From contig RPGQ01000011.1 of assembly GCA_004193595.1 (NCBI GenBank), forward strand, positions 44,728 to 108,727: a stretch of DNA of 64,000 bases, given 5' to 3'. Position numbers and translations under genes: made by a program. The DNA comes from Desulfobacteraceae bacterium Eth-SRB2 (GTDB taxonomy: Bacteria; Desulfobacterota; Desulfobacteria; Desulfobacterales; UBA11574). The notes below the pieces were generated by a model, which saw only the letters and a list, made by a program, of their open reading frames with translations, searched no databases and had not been told where the DNA came from. Every line of letters begins with the position of its first letter. Within the stretch, counting starts at the first letter, position 1. Below are positions 53,364 to 62,822 of this stretch, piece after piece.

Positions 53364-53694
53364 GTTCAAGTTGCTATACCAATATTTATGGGGATTGTAA
53401 AGGTATGATTTTGTATCAGGATTTGTAAATTTCCGAAGTTTACAATTTTCGTTGACCTGAGATTTGGTTTATATTAGCGAAAAAAGACATCCGGATACCC
53501 AAATTTATTTCAAATAAAGCTTTTTACCGCAGCTTCGGACCAACCATGGCCAAGTTTGGACGCACCTCTCGGGTTGCTTTTTAGAGAAATAATAAAACTA
53601 AAAAGCCTCATCATCCTGACAACCCGTTGTCGGTGATAAAAAGGCTGGCCGGGTGATTACGATAGCTGAACCACAGCCAAAATCAGCCTTAAGA
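53364..53694. other. Intergenic region between repeat copy 1 and the IS91 remnant
   Basis: No gene was seen. GACAACCCGTTGTC (near 53617-53630) is a hairpin 3' of the IS91 transposase remnant and could be part of an oriIS-like end; this is speculative. Confidence 0.3.
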
Positions 53695-54009
53695 TCACTG
53701 CCCCGGTGGATGCAGGATCTCAAATCCACTGGGGCCGGAGCCTTTTGGTATCAAGCCAACCGAACGCATGGTCCCTTTTTCGCAGCGGGGGCAAAGCGTA
53801 ATATCCTTTCCGGTGAGTTGCAGCATCATCTCCTGCACCGACCGCTTGACGGCTTCCGGCAGATCCCGTGAAAGGCCGAGCAGTTCCCGGCATCGTGCCA
53901 GTTTGGTCTTTTTATTGCGGTTGCTCAAAATGCCATAATGCCTGATTTTCATGAAACCTTCTGGCAGAACATGAAGCAGGAGGCGACCGATTAGGAACCC
54001 TATAATTTT
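53695..54009 (-). pseudogene. IS91-family transposase, C-terminal remnant
   Basis: The open stretch reads LLLHVLPEGFMKIRHYGILS then NRNKKTKLARCRELLG, the hallmark C-terminal segment of IS91 rolling-circle transposases. A zinc-ribbon-like CPRCEKGTMRSV follows. The catalytic Y2/HUH domain upstream is missing. It reads up to an in-frame stop near 54010. Confidence 0.75.
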
Positions 54010-54312
54010 TTAATAAAACAGCAAAAATAACGGAATTAAGGCTGATATTGGTGCTGGAAATACGTCTATTCCGGGTTTTTCATGAAGAAGTTAACAAGAT
54101 TATGAGAAGCAGAATTTCAGGAAGCTTGATTTTGCAGTGACAATTTGTAATTGTCAAATAAAGCTCCCTGCAACAGGATGAAGGCTGCTCAGGTGAAGGT
54201 GAATAATTAAACCCGGTCCTGCTTTACACATTAATGAAAATTTGTCAATGGTTAAAGGCAATTGGGGGAAAAGAGTCATGAGCAGTCCCCCTCCACTTTT
54301 CAAAAATAATTC
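54010..54312. other. Intergenic region after hipA
   Basis: No gene was seen. TGACAATTTGTAATTGTCA (near 54138-54156) is a short palindrome followed by AAAT. It could be a regulatory site or weak terminator. Confidence 0.3.
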
Positions 54313-55572
54313 CTATTGCTCAGCCGAATAGGGATTTAAAAACTGCCGTCTCCAAAGAAGTTTCTTATCCACTTCATTCAACTCACCTTCTTCACACACG
54401 GTTTCCCAATGCTGTTCGATAGCGGCAATCAGGTTACCGAATGTTTCGCGGGCTTCTTCCTCAGAAAGAAGGAAGTTGTGTGCGGTCTCAAGGCATGTTT
54501 TGAGTTGGCTCAGATTGTTGTCGTCGGATATGAGCATGGCCTGTGAAGCCTCATTGCCTGTGCGGCCCTGCGGACAAATGTCATAAGCAGGGGTCAGGGT
54601 CAGCGCTTTGCCGTCCCAAAACGCCGCATGGTTTCGCGCATGATCGTCGGTATTGCCGCACAGAATATTGAAGACGAGCCGAGAGAACAGCTCTTTCAGC
54701 GTATGTTTCGGATCGGTAAAACGGTGGCGGATAATCTCGGATAAGGTTTCATAGCTGGCGTACCGCGCCATCATTTCATCTAGGCGAAGCAGTGTTAGAG
54801 CGGAGACCATGGCCTTTCGTGTCCACTGATCACCTTTTGGTACGCGGTCAAAACGCTCGATTAAAAGTACGTCTTTGTTTGCCGCTTTGACCAGCTTTAC
54901 CGGCGCAGCATTCAGCCCGGCCAATTCAGCCAACCGCATGGCGATGAATTCAGCTTTAACCACGCTGTACAGATCGGTGCTGGATGAAAACTTGGCCACG
55001 TATTTTTTGCCCTGGTCTTGAATTAAGGCTTTAGGACGAGCACCCCCGATAGAGCTGGCATGGAACAACGCCTGATCCAGCTCCGGTGTGAGGGGCACGC
55101 CTTTTTCGACCCGTTCTGCGGATTCAATCAATTCTTCCATGCCGACGTTATTCGCGGTACGCGGCGCGTACTCTGTAGGAGAGCGCTGAAAATCGAGGGC
55201 ACCGATCCGGTCCGAGCCGGACTCCAGCAAATAGGTCAGTTCATCCAGCTCGGCTGTATCTGTACCTGCGCCCTTTATCCCCCACTTTTTGTTGACAATC
55301 ACCCGCCGGCCCCACGCATCGGGCGCGGCATCCCTGATACAGCCGGGCATGGTCAAGCCCTCGGGCAATGGCAACACCCCAGCCTTTAGCGGCAATTCGG
55401 GTTCGTAAATCGCAATCGCAGGTTTGCTGTCACCGATACGATCCAGGTAGCTTTTACCGTAGTTGAACAGGATATCGCCGTTTTCAGCTTCAAGCCGTCC
55501 GGCCACCACAGGCTCGGTTTCGTCCGGCAGCCATATCCAGACAAAGGCTTCTTTCTCCGTCTTAGAAGTCAT
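54313..55572 (-). CDS. hipA: HipA-family serine/threonine kinase toxin
   Basis: This 419-aa protein has the HipA N-terminal subdomain (EAFVWIWLPDETEPVVAGRL) and the central GALDFQRSP and SSIGGARPKALIQDQGKKYV (P-loop-like). The kinase core has LLIERFDRVPKG, LFSRLVFNILCGNTDDHARN (catalytic D and N) and LTPAYDICPQG. HipA kinases phosphorylate aminoacyl-tRNA synthetases and induce dormancy. It overlaps hipB by 11 bases. All visible key residues are present. Confidence 0.92.
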   Translation of the reverse strand: MTSKTEKEAFVWIWLPDETEPVVAGRLEAENGDILFNYGKSYLDRIGDSKPAIAIYEPELPLKAGVLPLPEGLTMPGCIRDAAPDAWGRRVIVNKKWGIKGAGTDTAELDELTYLLESGSDRIGALDFQRSPTEYAPRTANNVGMEELIESAERVEKGVPLTPELDQALFHASSIGGARPKALIQDQGKKYVAKFSSSTDLYSVVKAEFIAMRLAELAGLNAAPVKLVKAANKDVLLIERFDRVPKGDQWTRKAMVSALTLLRLDEMMARYASYETLSEIIRHRFTDPKHTLKELFSRLVFNILCGNTDDHARNHAAFWDGKALTLTPAYDICPQGRTGNEASQAMLISDDNNLSQLKTCLETAHNFLLSEEEARETFGNLIAAIEQHWETVCEEGELNEVDKKLLWRRQFLNPYSAEQ

Positions 55573-55900
55573 CGCGCACCGCTTTGGATTTCTTGCGAAC
55601 AGATTTTGGCAAAAGCGCCAGCTTTTCCTTGGTTTGACGTAAATATTTTGTCATCGTGCTTTCATCGGCATCAAACAGCTTGACGCCAACAATGGTTGCC
55701 ACTTCGAACACGGCTCCGATTTCGCATTTTAAGTTGCCTTTTTCGATGCGTTGCAGCAGTCCTCTGGAGATACCCGCGCGGTCGGCCAATTCCTGAGCGG
55801 TGAGCTTGCGTTCATTACGCGCTTCGCGGATCAACGCGCCGAGCAAGGTAGCAGCTTCGCGGCTATAGCGTGAGTAGGTGCGTGTAATGGACTTTGGCAT
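55562..55900 (-). CDS. hipB: HipB-type XRE antitoxin
   Basis: This 112-aa protein starts at MPKSITRTYSRYSREAATLL (ATG 55900); an upstream in-frame ATG at 55930 lies inside the operator-like repeats and is less likely. The XRE helix-turn-helix is LTAQELADRAGISRGLLQRI, followed by a toxin-binding C-terminus. It precedes hipA and overlaps it, the usual order. It likely represses the operon through the GTATATAGACC repeats upstream. Confidence 0.85.
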   Translation of the reverse strand: MPKSITRTYSRYSREAATLLGALIREARNERKLTAQELADRAGISRGLLQRIEKGNLKCEIGAVFEVATIVGVKLFDADESTMTKYLRQTKEKLALLPKSVRKKSKAVRDDF

Positions 55901-55917
55901 CGCTTTTCCTTTGGTTC

Positions 55918-56046
55918 GTATATAGACCATAAAACATTTTAATGATCTTTCTGTGAACCATAGATAATGAATATTTATCAGCTTGTCAAGACGAAATTTG
56001 TCTGTATATAGACCGTATAATACTCTTATGGGCTATATGGAGACCA
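55918..56046 (-). promoter_or_regulatory. hipBA operator/promoter region
   Basis: GTATATAGACC occurs at 55918-55928 and again at 56004-56014 (86 bp apart). A looser CTATATGGAGACC lies near 56033-56045. The repeats bracket the likely promoter and are good candidates for HipB binding. Confidence 0.55.
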
Positions 56047-56180
56047 TTTTTTTAACGTTTTTTATCATTTGAGACCAGAAGGTGAATGTGATTTGAGGTG
56101 ACAGTAAATAGCTATCGCCGGATTTTAAGCGATTTTTAAATACAGTTTACAGAAGGCTATCTGATAGTTTCAAGGTCGAA

Positions 56181-56324
56181 CGTATAGGGTTTTATCCTTT
56201 GTCCCGCATGTTGGATTGAGCAAAGTTGTAAGATTAGCAATGATAGATAGTGGGTCAGGGAGCTTTTGATCATCCTTCAGCGGGATGAAGGATAAAACCA
56301 TGTTGGACTGAGCCGCTTATGCGG
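56181..56324. repeat. 144-bp repeat, copy 2
   Basis: It matches 53220-53363 with two substitutions, in the same orientation. It truncates an S24-type repressor gene at its right border (56325). The two copies bracket the IS91 remnant and hipBA. Confidence 0.85.
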
Positions 56325-56500
56325 AATATGCCGTGGGGATTGACGATACAATTATGGTAAAACGAATAGAGAAGCATCCCGGCAAGCTGGTTTTAAGAAG
56401 CGACAATAAAGATTATGAACCGGTTTATCTGAGCCGGAATGAGATGGACGGCTTTCGTATCATCGGAAAAATTGTGTGGATATCGAGAAATGTGATATGA
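56325..56500 (+). pseudogene. S24/LexA-like phage repressor, C-terminal remnant
   Basis: It starts mid-frame right at the end of repeat copy 2 and reads DDTIMVKRIEKHPGKLVLRS then YEPVYLSRNEMDGFRIIGKI and VWISRNVI, stop TGA 56498-56500. This is the catalytic-lysine end of S24-peptidase repressors of the CI type. The DNA-binding N-terminus is missing. Confidence 0.7.
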
Positions 56501-56713
56501 TACTGCTAACGTTTTTTTAAAAACATCCCAAGGAGAGGGCGAGAAAATTGATGGAGTTCGGGCGCGAAAAAAGCGAAATCTTCCGGTGGTAATGACCAAA
56601 GATTAAGTTAAAAAAATAATCATGGCCATGTCAGGTGTAAATCAATTGATGGCAAAATTGATTTATGGTAAAAGAATATCAACCACATAAAGGTTACAAT
56701 ACAGAGGTATCCA

Positions 56714-57253
56714 ATGGGAGAAATTAAAAGCACCCTCGATCTTGTTATGGAAAAGACCAGGCACCTTACCCTCAGCCGGGAGGAAAAGGAGGAGCAAAAA
56801 CATATTGAAGTCAATAAGAGGTTAAAGAGCCTTTTGCAAAAATATCAGGACAATTTATTAAAAAAGGAACATCTGGAAAAAGAACTGGACAGCTTAAGAA
56901 AAGCCTATGATTTGAAGGTGGATAAGATGCTGTCACGGATGCTTTTAGACAGTCTTAAACTAGGGCATAAAAATGAATCCCTTCTTGAGTTGTTAAATGA
57001 AATTTGCGGCTTAGACATATCGGGGCTTGAGACATTATTCCACGATTTTCAGGATGCCGTCAGGTTTGCGTCTGAAAAAAGGATAAAAGAGGTAAAAGCA
57101 GATCTGGCAGAAAAGCGTTTTATTTCAGGTTCCGCTGTTGTGCCTAATTTGGGGACCGACAATGAATTGATATTAACCGTTAAGGAGATTAAGGATAAAT
57201 ATGATCAGATTCTAGTTCGGGAAAAGACCCCCTTGTATGACCGCATCTCGTAG
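56714..57253 (+). CDS. Coiled-coil protein, function unknown
   Basis: This 179-aa soluble protein is almost entirely charged helices: STLDLVMEKTRHLTLSREEK, KKEHLEKELDSLRKAYDLKV, SEKRIKEVKADLAEKRF. No signal peptide or membrane segment was seen. It has a good start (GAGGTATCCA then ATG). It is convergent with the MBL gene. No family name is offered; similar proteins seem typical of this bacterial group. Confidence 0.6.
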   Translation: MGEIKSTLDLVMEKTRHLTLSREEKEEQKHIEVNKRLKSLLQKYQDNLLKKEHLEKELDSLRKAYDLKVDKMLSRMLLDSLKLGHKNESLLELLNEICGLDISGLETLFHDFQDAVRFASEKRIKEVKADLAEKRFISGSAVVPNLGTDNELILTVKEIKDKYDQILVREKTPLYDRIS

Positions 57254-57285
57254 ATACTGTAAACTCGGCTCGTGAGAAATACGGG

Positions 57286-57951
57286 TTAGATGTGGGTTAA
57301 CCAAAATTGTTGCAAATGAGAGAAGTTTTTCTCGACATCCCTTGCCCCGCTGATAATATCACCATGACCCGGCAATAGCCATTCGATCTCAAGTTTTGCG
57401 AGCTTTTTGATGCTTTCCTTAAGCACTGAACCATTGCCGCCGGGAAGATCCGTACGTCCGATACCCTCTTTAAAAACCAGATCGCCTGTGAACATTAGTT
57501 TTTGGTCCGGCAAGTAAAGTGAGACAGATCCAGGTGAATGACCCGGGGTGTGAAGCACCTTTAGGTTAAGGCCATTTACAGAAATGTCGCCTTCTTTGAG
57601 AAAAAAATCGGGGGTGATTAAATCCGGATTGATACCCATGGAGGCGCTGACATATTTATCGATGGTTTTTAAAAAATTCCATTCCTTATGATGAAGCGTC
57701 ATAAGGGCCGGAGTTTCTTTAAATAATTGAACAGCCTCAATGTGGTCAGGGTGGGCATGGGTGCATATAATCAATCCGATATCTTCGATCGTCAGACCTA
57801 ATTTCATAAGCCCTTCCCGTACGTGATCAAACAGATTGCTGTGACCCGGATCGATTAGGACACGGGTGGGTCCGTCAATCAAATATGTGTTGCAGTTGTT
57901 GGCTGACATTGATTTCCAGATAAAGGCTTGAATGTTATTGATAATTTTCAT
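57286..57951 (-). CDS. MBL-fold metallohydrolase (glyoxalase II-like)
   Basis: This 221-aa protein has the metal motif ICTHAHPDHIEAV (HxHxDH), further ligands in LHTPGHSPGSVSLYLPDQ and FTGDLVFKEGIGRTD, and WLLPGHGDII. This fits glyoxalase-II/persulfide-dioxygenase-like hydrolases; substrate unknown. It is the last gene of the mla-type operon, 14 bp after mlaD. Confidence 0.88.
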   Translation of the reverse strand: MKIINNIQAFIWKSMSANNCNTYLIDGPTRVLIDPGHSNLFDHVREGLMKLGLTIEDIGLIICTHAHPDHIEAVQLFKETPALMTLHHKEWNFLKTIDKYVSASMGINPDLITPDFFLKEGDISVNGLNLKVLHTPGHSPGSVSLYLPDQKLMFTGDLVFKEGIGRTDLPGGNGSVLKESIKKLAKLEIEWLLPGHGDIISGARDVEKNFSHLQQFWLTHI

Positions 57952-57965
57952 GGGAAATTTTCTCT

Positions 57966-58943
57966 TTAGGGTCGCAGACCCGCATCAACGTTTTTGGCTT
58001 CGGGTTCCGGTGGAAGATTCGGCTTTATTAAAAAACTTTTTTTCAGAGATTTGACAACTTTGTCGATATTATCTACGGCGCCACGGATTTCATCAATTCC
58101 CTGGGCCGCAATCCGCGTTACTCTGGGTATATCGTGACTCCCTTTTTCTAAGTTGGCAAGGATGAGCTTAAGGGTCTCAACCGCTTCTTCAACGTCCTTA
58201 ACTATCTTTTTAATACTCGGGATATTTTCCAGTACGCCGTTTTCAATTTTTTCTAGAGTCGCTAAATCGTCTCCCACTTTGTCAAGATTTTGATGTATAT
58301 GGTCAAGCAGTGCCCTGGATTTTATTATGCCGCCAACCGTACCCTTGCCGGACGCAATATCCCGGGTAATGGTTTCAAGATGGGCCAGAGTTTTGTTGGC
58401 ATGTCCAAATGCTTCGAAAAGAGGTCCTTTGGGATCACGCATGGTTTTAACGATTCTTGAAATTTCCTGGGCCGCCTCAACAATCATCTTGGCTGTCTTT
58501 TCAACCTGAAACTCCTCCAGATAATTAGATATGGATTTTCCCGGCCGGGAAGGAATTTCACCCCCCACAGGAATCAGCGGCGAATTTTTACTGCCGGGTA
58601 TAATTGAGATATATTCTGATCCTATTAATGTGGGGCTTTTAACCGTTGCTATGGAATCCGCTCTGATTCTTGATCTATAATCGTCTAAAATTTCCAGCTT
58701 GACTTCTACCTTGTCGCCGACAAGGATTATCTTTTTTACTTTTCCTATGTCGGCATTAAACAGTTTTACAGACGTATCGGCCTGGATGTTATAACTTTCA
58801 TCAAAAACCGTATAATAAGGGATGTATTTTTCGAACCAGTCTTTTCCGCGACCGATGATGACAACCGTTACCAGGAGAAAAACGGCAACACTGATGATAA
58901 ATGTGCCCACGATTTTTTCTTTTTTGCTAAAATCAAGTTCCAT
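57966..58943 (-). CDS. mlaD: MlaD-like MCE-domain lipid-transport protein
   Basis: This 325-aa protein has one N-terminal membrane segment (VGTFIISVAVFLLVTVVIIG) and an MCE domain (YTVFDESYNIQADTSVKLFN, GSEYISIIPGSKNSPLIPVG). A long helical C-terminus with repeated hydrophobic heptads (LAHLETITRDIASGKGTVGG) follows. It anchors in the inner membrane and carries phospholipids across the periplasm. It lies 18 bp after the ATPase-like gene. Confidence 0.88.
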   Translation of the reverse strand: MELDFSKKEKIVGTFIISVAVFLLVTVVIIGRGKDWFEKYIPYYTVFDESYNIQADTSVKLFNADIGKVKKIILVGDKVEVKLEILDDYRSRIRADSIATVKSPTLIGSEYISIIPGSKNSPLIPVGGEIPSRPGKSISNYLEEFQVEKTAKMIVEAAQEISRIVKTMRDPKGPLFEAFGHANKTLAHLETITRDIASGKGTVGGIIKSRALLDHIHQNLDKVGDDLATLEKIENGVLENIPSIKKIVKDVEEAVETLKLILANLEKGSHDIPRVTRIAAQGIDEIRGAVDNIDKVVKSLKKSFLIKPNLPPEPEAKNVDAGLRP

Positions 58944-58961
58944 AACCTGTGCCTGTAATGT

Positions 58962-59633
58962 TTATTGGGGAATTTGTGTTAACGTTCCCCCGGCAATCAA
59001 TATCTTCCTGTTGGAAAATGTTTCTGTAAAATTCCGGTCACGGGAGAAAAATACCACGGCGTGTCCGGCCTTTAGGATGTCCTCAAGAATTTCGTTGAAA
59101 ATATAAAAACTCTTAAAGCCGAAATAATGTTCCGGACGATCCAGCAGCAGTACGTCAAAAGATTTTGTAATTTCCCGGATTGCAATGGCGGTTCGTAAAT
59201 CCACAGGCCGAAGTTCTCCGGGCCTTATATCGAGCTTGTCTTCAAGGTCAAACATTTTTAAAAATTTCGAAACGTTTTCATCCAAAGGGATTGAAAGTGA
59301 ATTTTCGAAATAGCATCTCATTAAAAGAAGGTTTTCCCTGACGGTTCTGTTGCTTATCATTGCCGAGTCTTGACCGATATAGCCTATTTTTCTCTTGAAG
59401 GGAAGAAGTTCGCGGTAGTCCGAAAAATTTATCATTTCACCCGTGAAACAGTAAGTGCCGCTTACGGGACTCACGAGCGTTGCAAGGGCTTTGAGAAATA
59501 TGTGAGCGTCATCTGTTGAGTCTGTCTGCAAAGAACATACATCGCCGCTTGACAGGGCAAAATAGGAATTGTTAAGACCATTACCGGTCCCCATGGGATT
59601 CAGGCAATAATCGGAAAGTTCTATTAAGTACAT
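58962..59633 (-). CDS. MlaF-position ABC subunit with degenerate ATPase motifs
   Basis: This 223-aa protein has the ABC-ATPase outline: the Q-loop region FKRKIGYIGQDSAMISNRTV, a signature-like PGELRPVDLRTAIAIREI, Walker B FDVLLLDRPEHYFG and H-loop-like AVVFFSRDRNFTE. The Walker A that should lie in VCSLQTDSTDDAHIFLKALA has no GxxGxGK(S/T). The catalytic Glu after Walker B is Arg, and the H-loop His is not evident. It cannot be a normal ATP hydrolase as read. It sits between mlaE and mlaD, so it is the MlaF-equivalent subunit. Confidence 0.75.
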   Translation of the reverse strand: MYLIELSDYCLNPMGTGNGLNNSYFALSSGDVCSLQTDSTDDAHIFLKALATLVSPVSGTYCFTGEMINFSDYRELLPFKRKIGYIGQDSAMISNRTVRENLLLMRCYFENSLSIPLDENVSKFLKMFDLEDKLDIRPGELRPVDLRTAIAIREITKSFDVLLLDRPEHYFGFKSFYIFNEILEDILKAGHAVVFFSRDRNFTETFSNRKILIAGGTLTQIPQ

Positions 59634-59641
59634 GTTTTCCC

Positions 59642-60442
59642 TTACATATAAAATATGGCTGATATGATTATATTACCCACCAGGCAATAGAAAACACTTT
59701 CAAGTGCCGCCCTGGAAGTTCCCACGGGAATTTCGGTGACCTGTTTTTTTATTTTGAATCCGTGGGTTAGGCTTGTCACCGTAATAATGATTCCAAAGCA
59801 TATGGCTTTTACGATTCCCACAGCGATATCGGTGCCGGAGATAGACTTTGCGATTTGTGTAAGAAAGCTGTCAATAGGTATATAAGTGAAGGTCCATATA
59901 AGAACGTACCCTCCTAGGATGGACACCAGATCAAAAACGATGAAAAGACAAAGCACCGCTAAAGTTATTCCGACCAGGCGGGGAAGGCAGATAATAAGCA
60001 CTGGATCAATACCCGCCATTTCAATGGCCTCTATTTCGTGCAGCGTATTCATGTACCCAATTTCAATGGTAACGGCGGTGGCGGATCGCAATATGACCAG
60101 AAAAGCTGTAATAATGGGTCCGAGTTCCCTTACAATCAATAGGACCGTTGTTTTGCCAAGGTCATACTGTCCCGACACTTTGGTAAATTGAAGAATAAGA
60201 ATACACCCGATAATCAGTGAAATGGGGATAATTATGGGAAGTGCCTGTACACCTGTAAAATATATTTGTTCAAAAGTATTCCTTCTTATGAGCGCCCTGC
60301 CGTTAACCGGTCTTTTAAAAATAAGCTTCAGCAGTCTGTACGCAAAGGCCAACAGTCTGAGGATATGGTTGACAAATTTTAAGGTTTTTTTGCCGATATA
60401 TCCTGTAAGCTGATCCATTTTACTGAGTCCAGATATCGCCAA
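59642..60442 (-). CDS. mlaE: MlaE-like permease of the lipid-transport complex
   Basis: This 266-aa integral membrane protein has about five to six hydrophobic segments (QALPIIIPISLIIGCILILQ, LGPIITAFLVILRSATAVTI, VGITLAVLCLFIVFDLVSIL, GIVKAICFGIIITVTSLTHG). EIGYMNTLHEIEAIEMAGID is the conserved coupling helix of MlaE. It is the first gene of the operon mlaE-mlaF-like-mlaD-MBL. Confidence 0.92.
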   Translation of the reverse strand: MAISGLSKMDQLTGYIGKKTLKFVNHILRLLAFAYRLLKLIFKRPVNGRALIRRNTFEQIYFTGVQALPIIIPISLIIGCILILQFTKVSGQYDLGKTTVLLIVRELGPIITAFLVILRSATAVTIEIGYMNTLHEIEAIEMAGIDPVLIICLPRLVGITLAVLCLFIVFDLVSILGGYVLIWTFTYIPIDSFLTQIAKSISGTDIAVGIVKAICFGIIITVTSLTHGFKIKKQVTEIPVGTSRAALESVFYCLVGNIIISAIFYM

Positions 60443-60758
60443 CTGTTTCTGAAGTTATTCAACATGGATTAAAGATCCGTATATGAATTACCACAAAAAG
60501 AAATGCTTTTAAACCTTTTTGCACACCTTGTATGATCAAAGTATGATCAAAGAATTAATTTAGACCTTTACCACTCGCAACACGCAACAGATAATATGAT
60601 GTTTTATTGGAAAAACAGACTGCTGAGTGAAGTCTACGTAACATCTCACTAACCTGCTCAAACAGCCAGACAGGTTACATTTTATCACCAGTAGGCTCCA
60701 TAATTTATGGAGATGTTACAAATCTTCAACAAATTTTTGATACAACGTTGCGATACGC
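60443..60758. other. Intergenic region, likely mla promoter
   Basis: This 316-bp AT-rich spacer lies between the mla operon and the radical SAM gene. ATGATCAAAGTATGATCAAA (near 60532-60551) is a short tandem repeat. No gene or clear terminator was seen. Confidence 0.4.
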
Positions 60759-62507
60759 CTATCTGATAGAAACCAAGGAAGCCTTGCATGAAACGCATTT
60801 AATTTTTGGGGATACCGGTTCGGAGTCGGGTGATGAGGCATTTTCCAGGGTCAAGGCCGCAGCATTTTTTTCATAAAAACAATCGGGTTCATAGGTCCAT
60901 CCGTTTGCCAGGCGTCTTTCTTCTTTTTTAAGAGCAGCATAAATGTATATCCCTGCCAGGGGAGCGATAATCCTTGTCTTTAAGCCGAAGGTTTCGTAAA
61001 TTTCTTGAAGCAGGGAATTCATTTTTTCGGCCATTGGTTTATTTGTCCGGAAGTGTCTCTTCATCGCCCAAACCGCAGCGGCATAAGTTGTTCGGAGCGG
61101 CTTAACTTCCCATGCAAAACGGTCTCGAATACGCTTTTCCGGATGGTCTTTATATCTTTTCCAGCCCTTTAATAAAGTTCTGATCAGTCGGGCAAGACTG
61201 GGACCGTTGACCTCAAAATCACGCTGGAACGCGTCGAGAATAAATTGTTCTTCCCGGCCCTTTGGAATGTGTTGATGCCGGTAATTAAAGCGATACTGCC
61301 CGTGGGTGTCCGCCAACGGAAATTCCGATTCGGCCAAGAGGGTTCCGCGTTTTTGATGCTCTTCATACAGCGGTGTCCCGGGAATCGGGGTGTACAGCAT
61401 AAACTGATGAAAATCCGTATCATGGCTGACGGCGTAGTCTATGATGCGATGAATGTTGTCGGGGGTATGGTTTTCCAGGCCGATAATCGATGATCCCAGA
61501 ACGCGAATTCCATGGGATTGAAGACGTCGAACCAGAGGCAGCGTCTCTACATTCTTGAGTTTGGAATATTGGCTTTGTTTGCCTTCCAGTCCCATCCAAA
61601 CCCAGGATATTCCCAGACCCACCAGTTGCTCAATGGTATAAGATTTTAATACCCTGGCCGAGCTGAAAACATATAGTGCCCAGCTTTTATTGCTTTTTTG
61701 CATCAAATCAAGAAGTCGCAGCGCCCTTTTTCGATGCAGGAGAAAATTTTCATCCATGGTAAAAAAAGATCGAACTTCGAGTTTTTCTTCCAGTTGGCAC
61801 ATGACGGAAAAAAGCTCATCTCCGGTGGGGTAAAAGTTGATAAATTTGCCCTTGCCGCCGAATAATGCGGAAGTCGAACAAAAATTACAGCCCACCGGGC
61901 AACCCACGGAAGGAAGTAAGACAGCGGCGGTATCGCCGGGCCGGTCCCGAAGGGTAATCCCCAGGATTCTGGTGCCGAATCCCGAATAGACCGGCGGATG
62001 CTTTATGGCGGCTGTTTTATTTTGCCCCAGGAAGGTTCGAAACCATTGAATGCCCTCTCCCTTGACGATATGATCCGCGTCAATAATTTCGTGGATGCCG
62101 CCTTTATTTGCCACGTGTCCTCCAACCACAATCGTTGCTTTTGGCAGGTATTTCCTGACCAGTTCACACATTTTTTTCAGTTTTCCGATATTGGGAATAA
62201 TGGAGCTGATGCCGACGATGTCGTAGGAATGATGCTCGATTTCGTGAACAAAACGGTCCAGGGATGGAAAATCGAGAAGGGTGCAGGGGGCTTGGATATT
62301 GCTTTGAATTACCATCAACCCGAAGCTGCGATGAAACATTCGAAGGGAAAAAGCGCCCTGAACCCTTGTGACCTGGTTCTGATAAAGTTCCATGGGATTA
62401 ATTTCCCGGCTTCCATAGGTGTCGTTTTGGGCATATGGCCCAAAGACGCTGGATAGTAATACTTTGGCACGGGTTCCGAGTGGATGGACAGATGGTGCAG
62501 TATTCAT
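60759..62507 (-). CDS. B12-binding-type radical SAM protein
   Basis: This 582-aa protein has an N-terminal cobalamin-binding-like domain (RSFGLMVIQSNIQAPCTLLD, YDIVGISSIIPNIGKLKKMC, ATIVVGGHVANKGG). The radical SAM core has the cluster motif VGCPVGCNFCSTSALFGGKG (CxxxCxxC). A C-terminal extension follows (PETYAAAVWAMKRHF region and EIYETFGLKTRIIAPLAGIY). Such proteins perform radical methylations or rearrangements, often on lipids. It stands alone, so the substrate is unknown. Confidence 0.85.
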   Translation of the reverse strand: MNTAPSVHPLGTRAKVLLSSVFGPYAQNDTYGSREINPMELYQNQVTRVQGAFSLRMFHRSFGLMVIQSNIQAPCTLLDFPSLDRFVHEIEHHSYDIVGISSIIPNIGKLKKMCELVRKYLPKATIVVGGHVANKGGIHEIIDADHIVKGEGIQWFRTFLGQNKTAAIKHPPVYSGFGTRILGITLRDRPGDTAAVLLPSVGCPVGCNFCSTSALFGGKGKFINFYPTGDELFSVMCQLEEKLEVRSFFTMDENFLLHRKRALRLLDLMQKSNKSWALYVFSSARVLKSYTIEQLVGLGISWVWMGLEGKQSQYSKLKNVETLPLVRRLQSHGIRVLGSSIIGLENHTPDNIHRIIDYAVSHDTDFHQFMLYTPIPGTPLYEEHQKRGTLLAESEFPLADTHGQYRFNYRHQHIPKGREEQFILDAFQRDFEVNGPSLARLIRTLLKGWKRYKDHPEKRIRDRFAWEVKPLRTTYAAAVWAMKRHFRTNKPMAEKMNSLLQEIYETFGLKTRIIAPLAGIYIYAALKKEERRLANGWTYEPDCFYEKNAAALTLENASSPDSEPVSPKIKCVSCKASLVSIR

Positions 62508-62822
62508 AATCTATTCCCTGAGTTTTGGAGGTATATGACCGAAAACGGCCATTTTTCAAAGGTTTCAATATATAATTTTATGTATTCCGATTGGGGCGAA
62601 GGCCCTGAGTTTTTATAATAGGGATGATTGAAAAATTACAGGGATCTTTTTTGGTTTTACAAAAGTTTTACAAAGGATGGATAAATTTGTTATATAAGTT
62701 CTTTAATAAATAACCGGGGAAAGGGTTAATTTTAAAGGTATCTATGAGTCATCTATGATGTTGAGACCATTATATCTGGATTTCCCCAAAAATATTTTCA
62801 TTAAAAAACGGTTAGTGACTCA
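62508..62822. promoter_or_regulatory. Intergenic region before the two-component genes
   Basis: This is a 315-bp divergent spacer. TTTTACAAAAGTTTTACAAAGG (62656-62677) is a tandem repeat of TTTTACAAA and could be a regulator site. No gene was seen. Confidence 0.4.
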
